A stretch of 64,000 bases of DNA from Axinella damicornis (GCA_963931865.1 OZ007512.1:1011951-1075950); one strand, 5' to 3'. Positions 10,793-24,217 are shown, counted from the first letter of the stretch. Made by a program: numbers and translations. Notes: generated by a model not told the origin, from the sequence alone.

Positions 10793-13700
10793 CTAATCCA
10801 AATTTTCATCTTCAATGAGGCCCATGCTCATTTCTGTCCCGCCAATCTCACCGGAGGCATCCATGGTTTGAACCTTTGTCCCGCCAATCTCACTAGGAGC
10901 ATCATTTGCCTGAACCTTTGTCCTACTAATCTCACCAGAAGCATCGCTTGCTCGATCCTTTGTCCTGCCAATCTCACCAGAGGCATCATTTTCTTGATCC
11001 TTTGTCCTGCCAATCTCACCAGAGGCATCGTTTGCTCGATCCTTTGTCCTGCCAATCTCACCAGAGGCATCGTTTGCTTGATCCTTTAGCTCTTGTCCAA
11101 GTATTTCACTATACTTTGTGTCTCCACAGTTGAAACCCAACTCTCGATTTATGTTAACTGATATATCAGCTTCAGTAACGTTAACACTGACTTCTTCTTC
11201 ATGTCTGACATCTTCAATACTTCCAGTAGGTATTTCTCCATTGTCTCCTTCAGGAAGTTTGACAGCTTCAACCTCTCTAGCTAGCGTGCCAAGTTCAGTG
11301 TCACGTAAGACTTCAATGAGGATACTCCAGGTGACAGGCTGTTTGCCACTGCCTGCAATCCATTCTTCGAGAATCTCCAAACAGGTTTGTTCAGAATCGT
11401 ACATATGCTTGTGAGCTATAGCACTGACCCTTTCTCCAGTTGTCTCTTCCAGGAGGAGGATACCAAATGTTATGTACTTTGTGCCAATCTCCTGGCTAAT
11501 GTTGATTCTTCTGTCTCTCCCTCGAAACCTGACACACTCAACCAGGGTTGGCTGGCCACCTTGGACTTCACCTGTATAGTGGAGGAGCAACAATGTGTAG
11601 TTGAAGGGGTCACAGATCATAGTCTATCAATCTCTTACTGGCCATTCATAACGTATGCACAGTAGCTATACGTTTTTGATTTCAGGAACTCTGCTGTGTA
11701 CAATGTAATGCAGCTAGTACAGCTAATACACTGTGTCTGTCCTGTGAATTATGACGCAATAAGAGTATCCAATTGCAATACGACTGGCTCACTTGATTGT
11801 GTTTTGCAGTGAGCTGTTTGGAGTTTGACAGCTTCAATTTCTCCAGCCAGCACATTGAGTTCTAAGTCCTGTAAGATTTTGGTGAGGGTCTTCCAGGTGA
11901 CAGGATACTTGCCCCTACCAGCAATCCATTCTTCAAGAATCGTCACATTCACTTTTTCAGCATCATTCATATGCCTCAGTGATAGAGCATTGACCCTTTC
12001 TCCAGTTCTGTCTTGCAGGAGAAGAGTTCCAAATGCTTTGTACTTTGTGCCAATCTCCTGGGGTATGTTGATCCTTCTTTCCAACCCTTGCAACCTAATG
12101 CACTCTGTCAACGTTGGCTGATCTTGGTCACCTATATTGTAAGATCAGCATTATCAGGCATGAGATTTGGTGAGAACAGGACCTAAAAATTCCCTACTGA
12201 CTGTGGTATCAATATGTTTCTATGATCTTTGTTAGGCATTGGCCCTGCATGGAATTGATCAACCATTCTTGCTTGAGGAGAATTACGTTAACAGAATCAC
12301 AAATTATATAGCTAGCTATAGATATTAGTTTCATTCATGTTGAATCATCCTTCAATCTCAATGAATGACAACTAGTCAATATCATAGTGAACCTGAGCAA
12401 GGTGAAAGGTGTACCTTGGTGTGCACTGTCCTTCCAATCATCGTCACCACTTTCATCATCACATTCATCAAACTGATAAATAGAACAAACAAAGAATTAT
12501 GATGTGCATTCATATGCCAAATATACACATCAGTGAACTAACTACTGTAACGCATGTACCAAAAAAATCAACCACATATATATTAGAATAAGGATTTTAT
12601 AGGGTGCATGGGCTTAATGCCTACATGAACACATTTCTGCTGTATGCTATTGTATACAACCAAGCAGATGTACAGGCACATACCAGGTTCAGAGGGTTTC
12701 TTCCGCAGAAGATGCTGTATCTGTCCAACTGTCGTCTCAACTTCCTGTATGAGGCAGATCGTTGCTGCTGCTCCACCCAAGTTTCTAGGATGTATTCACA
12801 CATCAGCTGCTGTTTGGGCACTTCATCAAGTTTGTCACAGATGTCTTTATATTTCTTATTTAATGCACTTGATGATGGTTTGAGGACTCGTACCAGAGCA
12901 TCATGGAATGGGTACATCCACTGTGCCAGCTCAGAGATGAAGTCATCTGATACAGACTGTTTTGCATTCTCTTTTGCAAACAGTTTTGTTATGAGATCCT
13001 GGTTAAGCAAGGCATATGGTTCAAAGTTTAGAAGCTCAGAAATTCGCTTTCCTTGACTTCCATCTGAGTTTATGAGCATCAAGTCTGGGTTATCTTTTGC
13101 ACTTCTTTCTGAGATTCTGCTACTGAGACCTTTGATGCTGTATGAATGAAATTCATCCACTACTTCCAGAAGAATGTTATCTGCCACATCAACTATAAAC
13201 TCTTCAGTGAGCACTCTCGAACAAAATTCATGTTTTGATTTCAAGATCATTCGAATCAGCTGTGAACGTAGTCTGACACAGTGAATTCTGCTATCTTCCA
13301 TGCATGTCATACTGAGAGCGACTGCTTTTAGACTTCTCACTTCAAGGAGAGATGATATTCCATTCTTGTCAAGCCAGGAGATACCATTCCTCCATATTTT
13401 ACATTTGCATTTCACAGCAGGACCATCCGTTTTGGTGCTACTTAATGCAGCATCATCTTGAAGCTGAGAGAAAATGAAGGCTAGTCGGAGAAGTAGGACT
13501 TGCAAAAAACGAGTGGTGAAGAACTGATGCTCTACTGAATGGATTAACCAGCCAGAGCAATAGGAGCTTTCATGGCTTTCATTCAATGGACGCTCTGAAG
13601 TGACTAGAGCTGGGAAGAGGTAAAACTCATCATCTGTCTTTTCTATGGGTGACCGGTCCAGTTCAGGGAGATCAATCCAGCCTGGTTCAACTCGATGGCA

Positions 13701-16700
13701 GAACTCAAAGTGTTCCAGGAATCCTATGATCATGTCCATATTGAGGTCTGGAAAGACCTCTCTTATTCTGGACTCCGTAACAACTCCAGTGCTGCCTAGT
13801 GAGATGTGTGTAGGAAAGTCATATGGGGCAAATATGCTTCCAATGACATTTTTAAGCAGAGCAGCAATGTCAGTGATAACCCAGCTTTTGGCTGGATTCT
13901 GGTTGTTCCTGAGGAGAAGCACTTGGCCTTTGTCATGCAGAGTTTGGAACAGTGGCAGTAGTTCATTTGGATTGCTGGGAAGCAAGTGTGAGTTGCCTTC
14001 AAGATCTTTAGAAATGCTTTCAAGAGTGTGACCTTGAACACCAGCACTAGTGTAGTTGTTCCAGACATATCTGTGCAGAACATAGCACCGTTGGTCAATC
14101 TTTCCTGCATGTTCCCTGATGGAGTTACAGCTCTCTTCTAAATTGTAATGAAGCTGATCTAGGCCAGGAGACACAGGCCTGGTGCAGTCCAAGTACACCA
14201 TGTCCTTGGGTTCATATAGCTGATTGCCTTCACTCTTACGGAACACTGTCTTGTCAATAAGTGTGTGTATTTGGTCAACATCGCCCTTAAGCTGGTCTGC
14301 ATGACTTCCAACAAATATAATGTGAGGTGCTATCTCACTGTGAGCACAGCATTCCAGAATGAATGACACCCAGTATTGCAGACTATGGCGAATATCATTC
14401 TCACATTGTGCGATGTTTGTCACAACTATGAAGATCCCTGCCATCTGAGAAGAAGAATTTTGCAAGAAAGCAGCATGGCTGGTGAGATATTCTCGCTGGC
14501 CAGCAAAATCATAAATCACAACATTCCCAAAGTCATTGCTACTGAATTCAAATGAATCAATTCCAGCTGTCTGCTGCCTCACTCCTTTAATTCTCTGCAA
14601 TCGACCAATCAGGGAACTGATAAAGCTAGGGTTAGTCTGAAGAGCTTGTACCAATGAACTTTTCCCTGCCAGAGGATCTCCTAGAACAAATACCTTAACA
14701 ACTGATTCAAGAGGGTAGTTACCTTTGCAGAAATGGTCCAGTATTTGTCTTATTTCCACTGAAGTTGCTATCTCTAGTGGAGTCATTCCCTCTGCATTCT
14801 TGCACAGTGGATCACATTGCCCTGTTGAAAGTAGGAATTCTGTGATCTCCAACTGACTGAATTTGCAAGCAATGTGCAGTGGTGTGTCACCTGATGGGGT
14901 TGTGTGGACTAGATCGCTGAGCTTTTTCGTATGAAGGTACTTCACAATATTTAACTGACCACTTGCACATGCATAATGGAGTGGAGTTAGTCCGTCATGG
15001 TCTTTACTCTGTACATTGCATTTCTGCTCAGCTACAAGGTAATTGAAAATATCAAACTTTCGAGATTTCAATTCCTGTTCCTGATGACCTCTACTGCAAT
15101 CGTCAATTCCTGATGTAACATCAGGAATTGATACTCCAGGAACATTTGCAGGATTTCTGACAAATTGTGAGATCAGTGTGAATGGGTAAATGACCGCTAG
15201 CCAAATACTGAACAGCATACCATGCTGTTTGAGTTTGAAGCTTGAACCAGTTTTGCTTTCTGAGTATCGGTTGTAGTCTTCCATAGCACTCATGACAAAA
15301 TACTTTGCATCTGTGCATGTACCATGCAATGGAGTGAGACCATCTTCATCTGTACAGTGTGGGTCACAACCGCATTCACTAATGAGGAACTTGACAATGT
15401 CAAGGTGTCCGTGCATACATGCAATAAACAAGAAGTGAGATGAGCCGCATTTTGGAATCAGGTATTTGATCAGGTATTTCATGACATCCACTTTCCCGCC
15501 AATACATGCTGCTTCTAGTGTAGTCATACCAAGACTCTGTATGTGTGGATTGCAGTCGCATAAAGATTTGACAGTTTCAAGGTCTCCACAAAGACTAGCT
15601 ACTTGCAATGGAGTGTAGTTCAAGTCAGTTTTTTCATAATCCTCTTTAACGAAATCCAGCACGTCCCACTTCCCATGTTGTTGCTGAAAGACACCCAAAA
15701 CAGAACCTGCAGAGTTACATTTGCATTCAGTTATGAGATAACGAATAATTTGTAAATGTTTCCCAACAATGGCACAGCGAAGAGGAGTGGCTCCAAAGCT
15801 GTCACAACAGTTTGGGTTGCAGTCACATTCAGTGATAAGGTACTTCACTATGTCCAGATGTCCCGCTGAACTTGCTGCGTGTAGGGGAGTAACACCTTTG
15901 ACATCTGCACTTGAAAGGATGTTTCTTAACATGTTTCTTGAAACTGGATAGGTCTGTGAATCAGCGGATCTTGGAATTCTTCCCAAATAAAATTCAATGG
16001 CATAGTCTGGTAATTTCCTTCCTGCACTAGTACCCTTGTCTGGGTTGCATTTGCATTCAGTCACAAGATACTTGACAGTGTCAATATTGCCTCTAAAGCA
16101 GGCAAAAAGCAAAGGTGTGGCACCAAAGTCATTTGTACAGTTGACACTGCAGTTCTGTTCCGTAACAAGGTACTGGACAACTTGAAGTTTTCCGCCAATA
16201 CTGGCTGAATGAAGTGGGGTGTTACCTTCATTAGCAACACACATTGGATCACACTGACACTGAGTGACTAGATACTTGACTGTCTCAAGTTGGCCCTCTG
16301 TACATGCAGAGTGAAGTGGGGTGATGCCATCATTAGTAGCACATATTGGATTGCACTGACACTGAGAGACTAGATACTTGACTGTCTCAAGTTGGCCCAT
16401 ACCACAGGCAAGGTGAAGTGGTGTGCTGCCATCATTAGTAACACACATTGGATCACACTTACATTGGGTGACTAGATACTTGACTGTCTCCAGTTGGCCC
16501 ATTGTACATGCAGAGTGAAGTGGGGTGATTCCATTTTTAGCAGCACACATTGGATCACACTGACACTGAGAGACAAGATACTTGACTGCCTCAAGTTTGC
16601 CCATACCACAGGCCTGGTGAAGTGGGGTGAAACCATCATTAGTAACACTCATTGGATCACACTGACACTGAGAGACTAGATACTTGACTGTCTCAAGTTG

Positions 16701-19700
16701 GCCCATTGTACATGCAGAGTGAAGTGGTGTGCTGTCATCATTAGTAACACACATTGGATCACACTTACATTGGGTGACTAGATACTTGACTGTCTCCAGT
16801 TGGCCCATTGTACATGCAGAGTGAAGTGGGGTGATTCCATTTTTAGCAGCACACATTGGATCACACTGACACTGAGAGACAAGATACTTGACTGTCTCAA
16901 GTTGGCCCGCTGCACATGCAGAGTGAAGTGAGGTGATGCCATCATTAGTACCACAATTGGGATCACACTGACACTGAGTTATCAGATACTTGACTGTCTC
17001 AAGTTGGCCCTCTGCACATGCAGAGTGAAGTGGGGTGTTGCCATTATTAGTAGCACATATTGGATTCCACTGACACTGAGAGACTAGATACTTGACTGTC
17101 TCAAGTTGGCCCATACCACAGGCAAGGTGAAGTGGTGTGCTGCCATCATTAGTAACACACATTGGATCACACTTACATTGGGTGACTAGATACTTGACTG
17201 TCTCCAGTTGGTCCATTGTACATGCAGAGTGAAGTGGTGTGCTGTCATCATTAGTAACACACATTGGATCACACTTACATTGGGTGACTAGATACTTGAC
17301 TGTCTCCAGTTGGCCCACTGCACATGCAGAGTGAAGTGGGGTGATGCCATTATTAGCAGCACACACTGGATCACACTGACACTGAGAGACTAGATACTTG
17401 ACTGTCTCCAGTTGGCCCTCTACACATGCAGAGTGAAGTGGGGTGAAACCACCATTAGTAACACACATTGGATTGCACTTACATTGGGTGACTAGATACT
17501 TGACTGTCTCAAGTTGGCCCGCTGCACATGCAGAGTGAAGTGGGGTGATGCCATCATTAGCAGCACATATTGGATTGCACTGACACTGAGAGACTAGATA
17601 CTTGACTGTCTCAAGTTGGCCCGCTGCACATGCAGAGTGAAGTGAGGTGATGCCATCATTAGTACCACAATTGGGATCACACTGACACTGAGTTATCAGA
17701 TACTTGACTGTCTCAAGTTGGCCCTCTGCACATGCAGAGTGAAGTGGGGTGTTGCCATTATTAGTAGCACATATTGGATTGCACTGACACTGAGAGACTA
17801 GATACTTGACTGTCTCAAGTTGGCCCATACCACAGGCAAGGTGAAGTGGTGTGCTGCCATCATTAGTAACACACATTGGATCACACTTACATTGGGTGAC
17901 TAGATACTTGACTGTCTCCAGTTGGCCCATTGTACATGCAGAGTGAAGTGGGGTGATTCCATTTTTAGCAGCACACATTGGATCACACTGACACTGAGAG
18001 ACTAGAAAATTGACTGTCTCAAGTTGGCCCTCTGCACATGCAGATTGAAGTGGGGTGATTCCATTTTTAGCAGCACACATTGGATCACACTGACACTGAG
18101 AGACAAGATACTTGACTGTCTCAAGTTTGCCCATACCACAGGCCTGGTGAAGTGGGGTGAAACCATCATTAGTAACACTCATTGGATCACACTGACACTG
18201 AGAGACTAGATACTTGACTGTCTCCAGTTGGCCCATTTCACATGCAGAGTGAAGTGGGGTGATGCCATCATTAGAAACACATTTTCTGGGATCACACCCA
18301 CATTCTGTAACCAGGTATTTGGCTATTTCTAGATGTCCATTCTCACAAGCTAAGTGAAGTGGTGCAATGCCTGTAATTGTACGACAGTTTGGGTTACAGT
18401 TGGAATTCAACATAAGGACTTTCATGACATCAAGATGTCCCTTCACGGCCGCGTAATGCAGTGGAGTGGAGCCCTCAATATTGTCACCAATATGCGGATT
18501 GCAGCCTATTTCATGGATAAGATACTTCACTACAGTCAAGCGGCCAGTGAGAGCAGCAGAATGTAGAGGTGTAATACCATTCATGTCACCATGTTCAGGT
18601 CTGATTTTGTGCTCATTGATAAGATACTTCGCAACTTCAAGATGACCATTCAGACAAGCAGTATGCAGTGGGTTAGAACCACAATTATCAACACACTTGG
18701 GATCACACTCACACTCAGTAACCAGGTACTTGGCTATCTCTAGATGCCCCATGGAGCAGGCTAGGTGCAATGGAAGATAGTCTGAATTATCATTAAAGTT
18801 TGACTTAACTGCTTCCAGATTTCCATCAATGCAAGCCTGGTATAGTGGGTTAGGATCTAATAGTCTATTGAAATTAATGCTGGCCATCCGACAACTGTGT
18901 TCCAATCTTTGCAGGCTGGTATCCATCATTCCGCTTGTTCCTGAACTTGGGATGCTACAAACAAGTTTCCAAATTTCCAGATGTCCGGAAGTCAGGCCAA
19001 GGTCCAATGGAGTAATGCCAATGCTATTTGGCTGTAAAGGGTTACAATTGCAATCGTTTATGAGGTATTTTGCAATGTCAATGCTTCCCCCCAAACATGC
19101 AAAATGCAATGGTGTGCAGCCTTCAGTGCCCAAAGCATTTGCTGCATGATCTGCTTGTGAGACCTTCTTGATGCTGCATTCTGGATCACAGTTTCGCTCT
19201 TGTATGAGATACTTGACAATATCCAAGTGTCCACGGAGACAAGCTATGTGCAATGGAGTTTGACCATAATTGTCAACACATTGTGGGTTACAGTTGTGTT
19301 CACTGATTAAATATGTTAGAATATGAAGGTGACCATTGATAGCAGCACAGTGCAGTGGAGTGTCACCAACACTGTCAGTACACTCCACATTACAGTTGCA
19401 GACAGTGATAAGATGCTTAACTACAGCCAGGTGGCCATTTCTAGCAGCTGAATGCAGAGGTGTAAGGCCATCTGTATTGGCATGTTCTGGACTGCATTTG
19501 TGCTCATCGATGAGATACTTTGCAACTTCAAGATGACCATTCTGACAAGCATAATGAAGTGGAGTTAACCCTCTCTTTGTATGGCACTTTGGGTCACAGT
19601 TGCAATCTGAGAGAAGGAATTTTACGATATCATGGTGTCCATTCAAGGCTGCACAGTGCAGTGGAGTGAGGCCATCATTGTTACCAATTTGTGGATTACA

Positions 19701-21926
19701 ACCAAGTTCAGTGATAAGATACTTCACTACAGCAAGGTGGCCATTGCTAGCAGCTGAATGCAGAGATGTGTAGCCATTAACATTACCATGTTCTGGGTTG
19801 CACTTGTGCTCTTTGATAAGATACTTTGCAACTTCAAGATGACCATTCCCACAAGCATAACAAAGTGGAGTTAACCCTCCATTTGTACAGCACTGTGGGT
19901 TACAGTTGCAATCTGAGAGAAGGAATTTTACAATATCATGGTGCCCATTCAAGGCTGCATAATGCAGTGGAGTGAGGCCATCATTGTTACCAAGTTGTGG
20001 ATTACAGCCAAGTTCAGTGATAAGATACTTCACTACAGCCATGTGGCCATTACTAGCAGCTGAATGCAGAGGTGTGTAGCCATTAACATTACCATGATCT
20101 GGACCACTTTTGTGCTCATTGACAAGATATTTTGCAAGTTCAAGATGACCATTCGCACAAGCGCAGTGGAGTGGTGTATTGCCATTATTTGCACAGCACT
20201 GTGGGTTACAGTTGTATTGTGAGAGGAGAAACTTTACAGTATCAAGGTGCCCATTCAAACATGCATAGTGCAGTGGAGTAAGACCATCACTGTTAACAAC
20301 CTGTGGGTTACACTTGCATTCATTGGTGAGGTACTTCACAGTATCAAGGTGGCCACTCAGGCTTGCCAGGTGGACTGGAGTATTGCCAAACATATTAGTG
20401 TGGTCAGGACTACAGTGGTGCTCACTGACAAGGTACTTGACAATGGGAAGTGCATCACCAACACCAATGCAAGTATAGTGCAGAGGAATGCTACCTCTAC
20501 TGTTGGGCTTTTGTGGATCACAGTGAAAGTCTGTAATCAAACACTGTACAATATTCAGGTGTCCACTTTTACTTGCATGATGGAGTGGAGTACTCCCAGC
20601 ACTGTCACTGACTTGTGGATTGCAACCATTTTCAGTAATGAGGTACTTAACACTGTCAAGGTTACCGCTTTCACTGGCTGCATGTAGTGGAGTGTAGCCA
20701 TCATTGTCAGAGCAGTGTGGATTGCACTTGTAATCAGTTATGAGACATCTTGCAATGTGTAGGTGACCACTCTTGCAGGCAAGGTGAAGAGGAGTGCGGC
20801 CATTAGAGACGGTAGCTTCTGGATTGCAGTTCTGTTCTCTGATAAGATAATGGACTACATTGGGATGTCCATGTTTACATGCAAGATGCAGAGGAGTGAG
20901 ACCATCATTGTCCCTAACTAGTGGATTACAGCCAAGTTCACTGATAAGACACTTCACAACAGCCAGGTGGCCACTGCTAGCAGCTGAATGTAACGGTGTA
21001 AACCCATTGATATCACCATTCTCTAGACTGCATTTGTGTTCATTGACTAGACACTTTGCAACTTCAAGGTGACCACTCTTGCATGCACAGTGGATGGGTG
21101 AATTGCCAGTAATTGTACAACACTGAGGGTTGCAGTTGTATTGTATAAGAAGAAATTTGACTGTATGTAGGTGTCCATTTAAGCATGCAAAGTGTAGTGG
21201 AGTGAGGCCATAGTTGTTAACAACCTGTGGGTTACACTTACATTCATTTGTAAGGTACTTCACAGTAGCAAGGTGGTCACTCAGACATGCCAGGTGGACT
21301 GGAGTATTACCAAACATATTAGTGTGGTCAGGACTGCAGTGGTGCTCACTGACAAGGTACTTGACAACAGGAAGTGCTCCACCCCAGCAAGCATAGAGCA
21401 GAGGAATGCTGCCTCTACTGTTGGGCTTTTGTGAGTTACAGTGATAGTCTGTAAGCAAACACTGTACAATATTCAGGTGTCCACTTTTACTTGCATAATG
21501 GAGTGGGGTATTACCAGCACTGTCACTGACTTCTGGATCACAACAATTTTCAGTAATGAGATACTTAACACTGTCAAGGTTACCACTTTCACTGGCTGCA
21601 TGTAGTGGAGTGTAGCCATCATTGTCAGTGCAGTGTGGATTGCACTTGTAATCAGTTATGAGACATCTTGTAATGTGTAGGTGTCCACTCTTGCAGGCAA
21701 GATGAAGAGGAATGTGGCCATTAGGGTTCGTAGTTTCTGGATTGCAGTTCTGTTTATTGACAAGGTACTTGGTAATGTCCAGGTGCCCATGCTTGCATGC
21801 AAGGTGCAGTGGTGTGAGGCCTGAAGACTCTCTCACCTCATTAGGATTGAGTCTATGTTTTGTGATAAGGTCTTCAATGGTTGAGAGGTCACCATCTGTG
21901 CAAGCCTGAAACAGTTGCAATTCCAT
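10793..21926 (-). CDS. Gene 1: ANK-repeat / ROC-COR GTPase / tandem Death domain protein (3472 aa)
   Basis: Four exons: 12684-21926, 12415-12472, 11793-12131 and 10793-11571. Each has GT..AG borders and compatible phases; the total of 10419 nt is 3473 codons. About 66 ANK repeats fill residues 1-2400. A hydrophobic insert lies near 2236-2257. The ROC GTPase follows: P-loop GDPLAGKSS near 2415, DFAGQRE near 2471, and GSHAD in place of the usual T/NKxD near 2539. COR occupies about 2625-2910. Exon 2 is an acidic linker (FDECDDESGDDDWKD). Exons 3 and 4 each carry a Death domain (KYPVTWKTL and KQPVTWSIL helices). The tail has six 14-aa repeats. Order and content match the non-kinase part of DAPK1, so a cytoplasmic, GTP-regulated scaffold or stress/immune signalling role is likely by family. 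The start is the first ATG before the first ANK helix. ANK number is far above usual family values. Confidence 0.88.
10833..11085 (-). repeat. Coding 42-bp minisatellite in the gene 1 tail
   Basis: Six tandem 14-residue units of the type ANDASGEIGRTKDR, all in frame. Gene 4 ends with two units of the same repeat, so the unit predates the duplication and its copy number changed later. The repeat is charged and probably disordered. Confidence 0.85.
11793..12131 (-). other. Death-domain cassette exon (exon 3 of gene 1)
   Basis: This 339-nt exon is bounded by TATAG| and |GTGAGC. It starts after one base of a codon and ends leaving one base, so it is phase-symmetric. Exon 4 begins in the same phase and opens with a closely related Death domain (INIPQEIGTKY versus INISQEIGTKY). 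Exon 2 could therefore splice directly to exon 4 in frame, giving a one-Death isoform. Tandem exon duplication is the simplest origin. Confidence 0.7.
16231..18268 (-). repeat. Homogenised block of about 20 ANK repeats (102-bp units)
   Basis: Consecutive 34-codon repeats of the type GITPLHSACAEGQLETVKYL, followed by VSQCQCDPMC. They differ by only a few bases each, unlike the diverged repeats on either side. A seven-unit (714-bp) block is itself duplicated: the segment near 17821 recurs near 17107. This indicates recent unequal exchange or gene conversion within the coding sequence. Confidence 0.9.
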
Positions 21927-23302
21927 ACCTAAGGCTTACTCGTGTAGTAGTGGCAAGTGACGGTGAGGCGAGCTGTAACAAGCAGCTGAAGCTCTCAGAC
22001 TGAAAACTTGGCTGTTTTGCTGGTTTGAATTTTAAGTACGTACACTGGTTGAGCCCAGTTATTATCCTGCACGGAAATAGGTTTCATCAGTTTCATACCA
22101 GATTTTCATTTTTGCTGTGTTGGAAGTTATCAATGTATGCTCAGAGATAATAGTAACAGAGAATTTAATTTAGAAAGACAGTCAATATTTACTGACTGGA
22201 CATGATCCCTCACAGATAACATGCTCCATGCAGTGGGAATATTCTTCTCTGTGCTCTTGCTTATATACATATATACAAACTTAACTATAGGGTGGTTGAA
22301 TAATCTGTTTTGATGAGAGTTAGCTGGATACAACGAGTAATGACCCTAACAAATAGCCAACATCTTCACTTGGTACAAGAACCATGTATAGCACACTCAG
22401 AGCAGGTGAAATTGGCTTTGCATGCGTGCACCATACATATATATCTCTTGGAGCGAGAGCCATTGTAGGGATGTCTTTAGCATAATCATCACATGCATAC
22501 GCACAATTTATTAGCTGCATGCTCACCAGTAGTACTTGATACTAGACATTATATATATTATACACCAGAATAGGAGTTAATGAAATGATTGCAGTCTGGT
22601 AGCTATGTACAGATTGTCTTTGTGATAGAAATGCACTAACAATTATAGTTGACATTCCTTGGTCAAGATTTGCTTCCAGGATGACCAGATCAGTGTGTGC
22701 ATGCACTAGTTGACTACTCTCTTTCAGTCTAAGACTCCCTCATGGATCATTAATAGAGTGTGTGGGCTAAACAAGATGCTTCCATGCCACGTGCTAGCAG
22801 TGTGCATATGTATTCACGTGCTAGCAGTGTGCATATGTATTCACTGACATAATTATACATGGCTGGACGTTGGGTTGGTGATAAAGACACCTAGAAGGCA
22901 AAGAGACCTCCTAGCATATGAAATGCATGCTCAAAAAGCATGTTCCATTTTCCACAAATTGATCAATATGTGGAAAGATATTTAGCAGGAAGCCGGTGTC
23001 GACCAAACCCATTGCAGCTGTTCCTTCACAAGTAGTTTTTTTGGTTTTTTTTTTTTTGTTTATGACAATTTTGCCGGTGGCAAGGATAGTTGAGAAGACT
23101 GTGGATTTATAGCAATGCTTCTGGACTGGTCGAAGAAGTGGAAATGTACAATCCAGATCGCCATTTAATTTATTGCCAATGGTGAACCAAGAGCAGTAAT
23201 ATGCTTTTGGAATTGAAATTAAAGAATTATGCAAGCCACTCTCTGAAGTACTTCACTCCACCAAAGAGATTTCAGTGATTCCAACTTTCTATGAAAAACT
23301 AG

Positions 23303-23764
23303 GGAGTCTTTATTCACTGGACTGGTGGACTGGACTGGACAGAAGCTAAGCATACTGATTTATTCACTGAAGTTGCTTGCATAGCCTGCTTTCCTCGAGT
23401 CGGTAGAGGTCAGCATATTTAATGAGCTTCAATGAAAAGAGTAGAAGAGTATATATTTACTGCACAAATCGATCTCCAGCCTTTTGCTGAAGCATAGAAA
23501 ACAGAAATAATATTCCTCTATCTGACTGAAGCTCTTGCTGAAGCGCTTTGCTGAAGCTTATTAAATATGCACGTGACCTTTAACCTCTACCGACTCGAGG
23601 AAAGACACGAAAGCAGGCTATGCAAGCAACTTAGTGAATGAATAAGTATGCTAGCTTCTGTCCTGCACTGGAAAAGGCATTATACAGATTTTTGGGTGAG
23701 TCCAGTCCAGTCCAGTCCAGTCCAGTCCAGTCCAGTCCACCAGTCCAGTGAACAAAGACGCCCG
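23303..23764. mobile_element. Hairpin MITE with long imperfect inverted repeats
   Basis: Left end GGAGTCTTTATTCACTGGAC and right end GTCCAGTGAACAAAGACGCC are inverted copies, and similarity continues inward through GCTTGCATAGCCTGCTTTC and CTCGAGTCGGTAGAGGT. The element is flanked on both sides by AAAAACTAG, a probable 7-9 bp target duplication. A (TCCAG)n run sits in the right arm at about 23698-23745. No coding capacity. Confidence 0.75.
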
Positions 23765-24217
23765 AAAAACTAGCAGTCCATGTCAACTCATGAGATTTGG
23801 AGGCAGTGATAGTTTGGATTCTACTCTGTACTGTAACAATGAAATGTCACATTGGTCCATCAACATCGTTGTAAAATGTGGCAGTCTTGAGGGCTTCTAA
23901 CTACATTCATTTTCTACTGTGTTTCTTCGAGTTGTTCTGTAGTTGTGCATTTTAATTTACAGTTGTTGATTGCGTTGCTGCTGTACAGTGGTACGTAGCC
24001 AGTAAACATGCTGGGGAAGTTTTAACACATAAAAGTCCCTTGTCTATCCAAGTATGAATACCTTTGCCCCCACAAACACAACTAGCTATAGCTACATGAT
24101 GATACATGAATGCAATAAACATGAGTAACTATGTGCCGTCATCAGTGAATAATGCGCACAGATGGCACCAACGTTATTGACCTCTCATAGCTATGTCCAA
24201 GTGAGATGATAATTAAT

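Noticed and set aside
16231..18268. CRISPR-like regular repeats
   Set aside because: The 102-bp units are contiguous in-frame ANK repeats without spacers in a eukaryotic gene.
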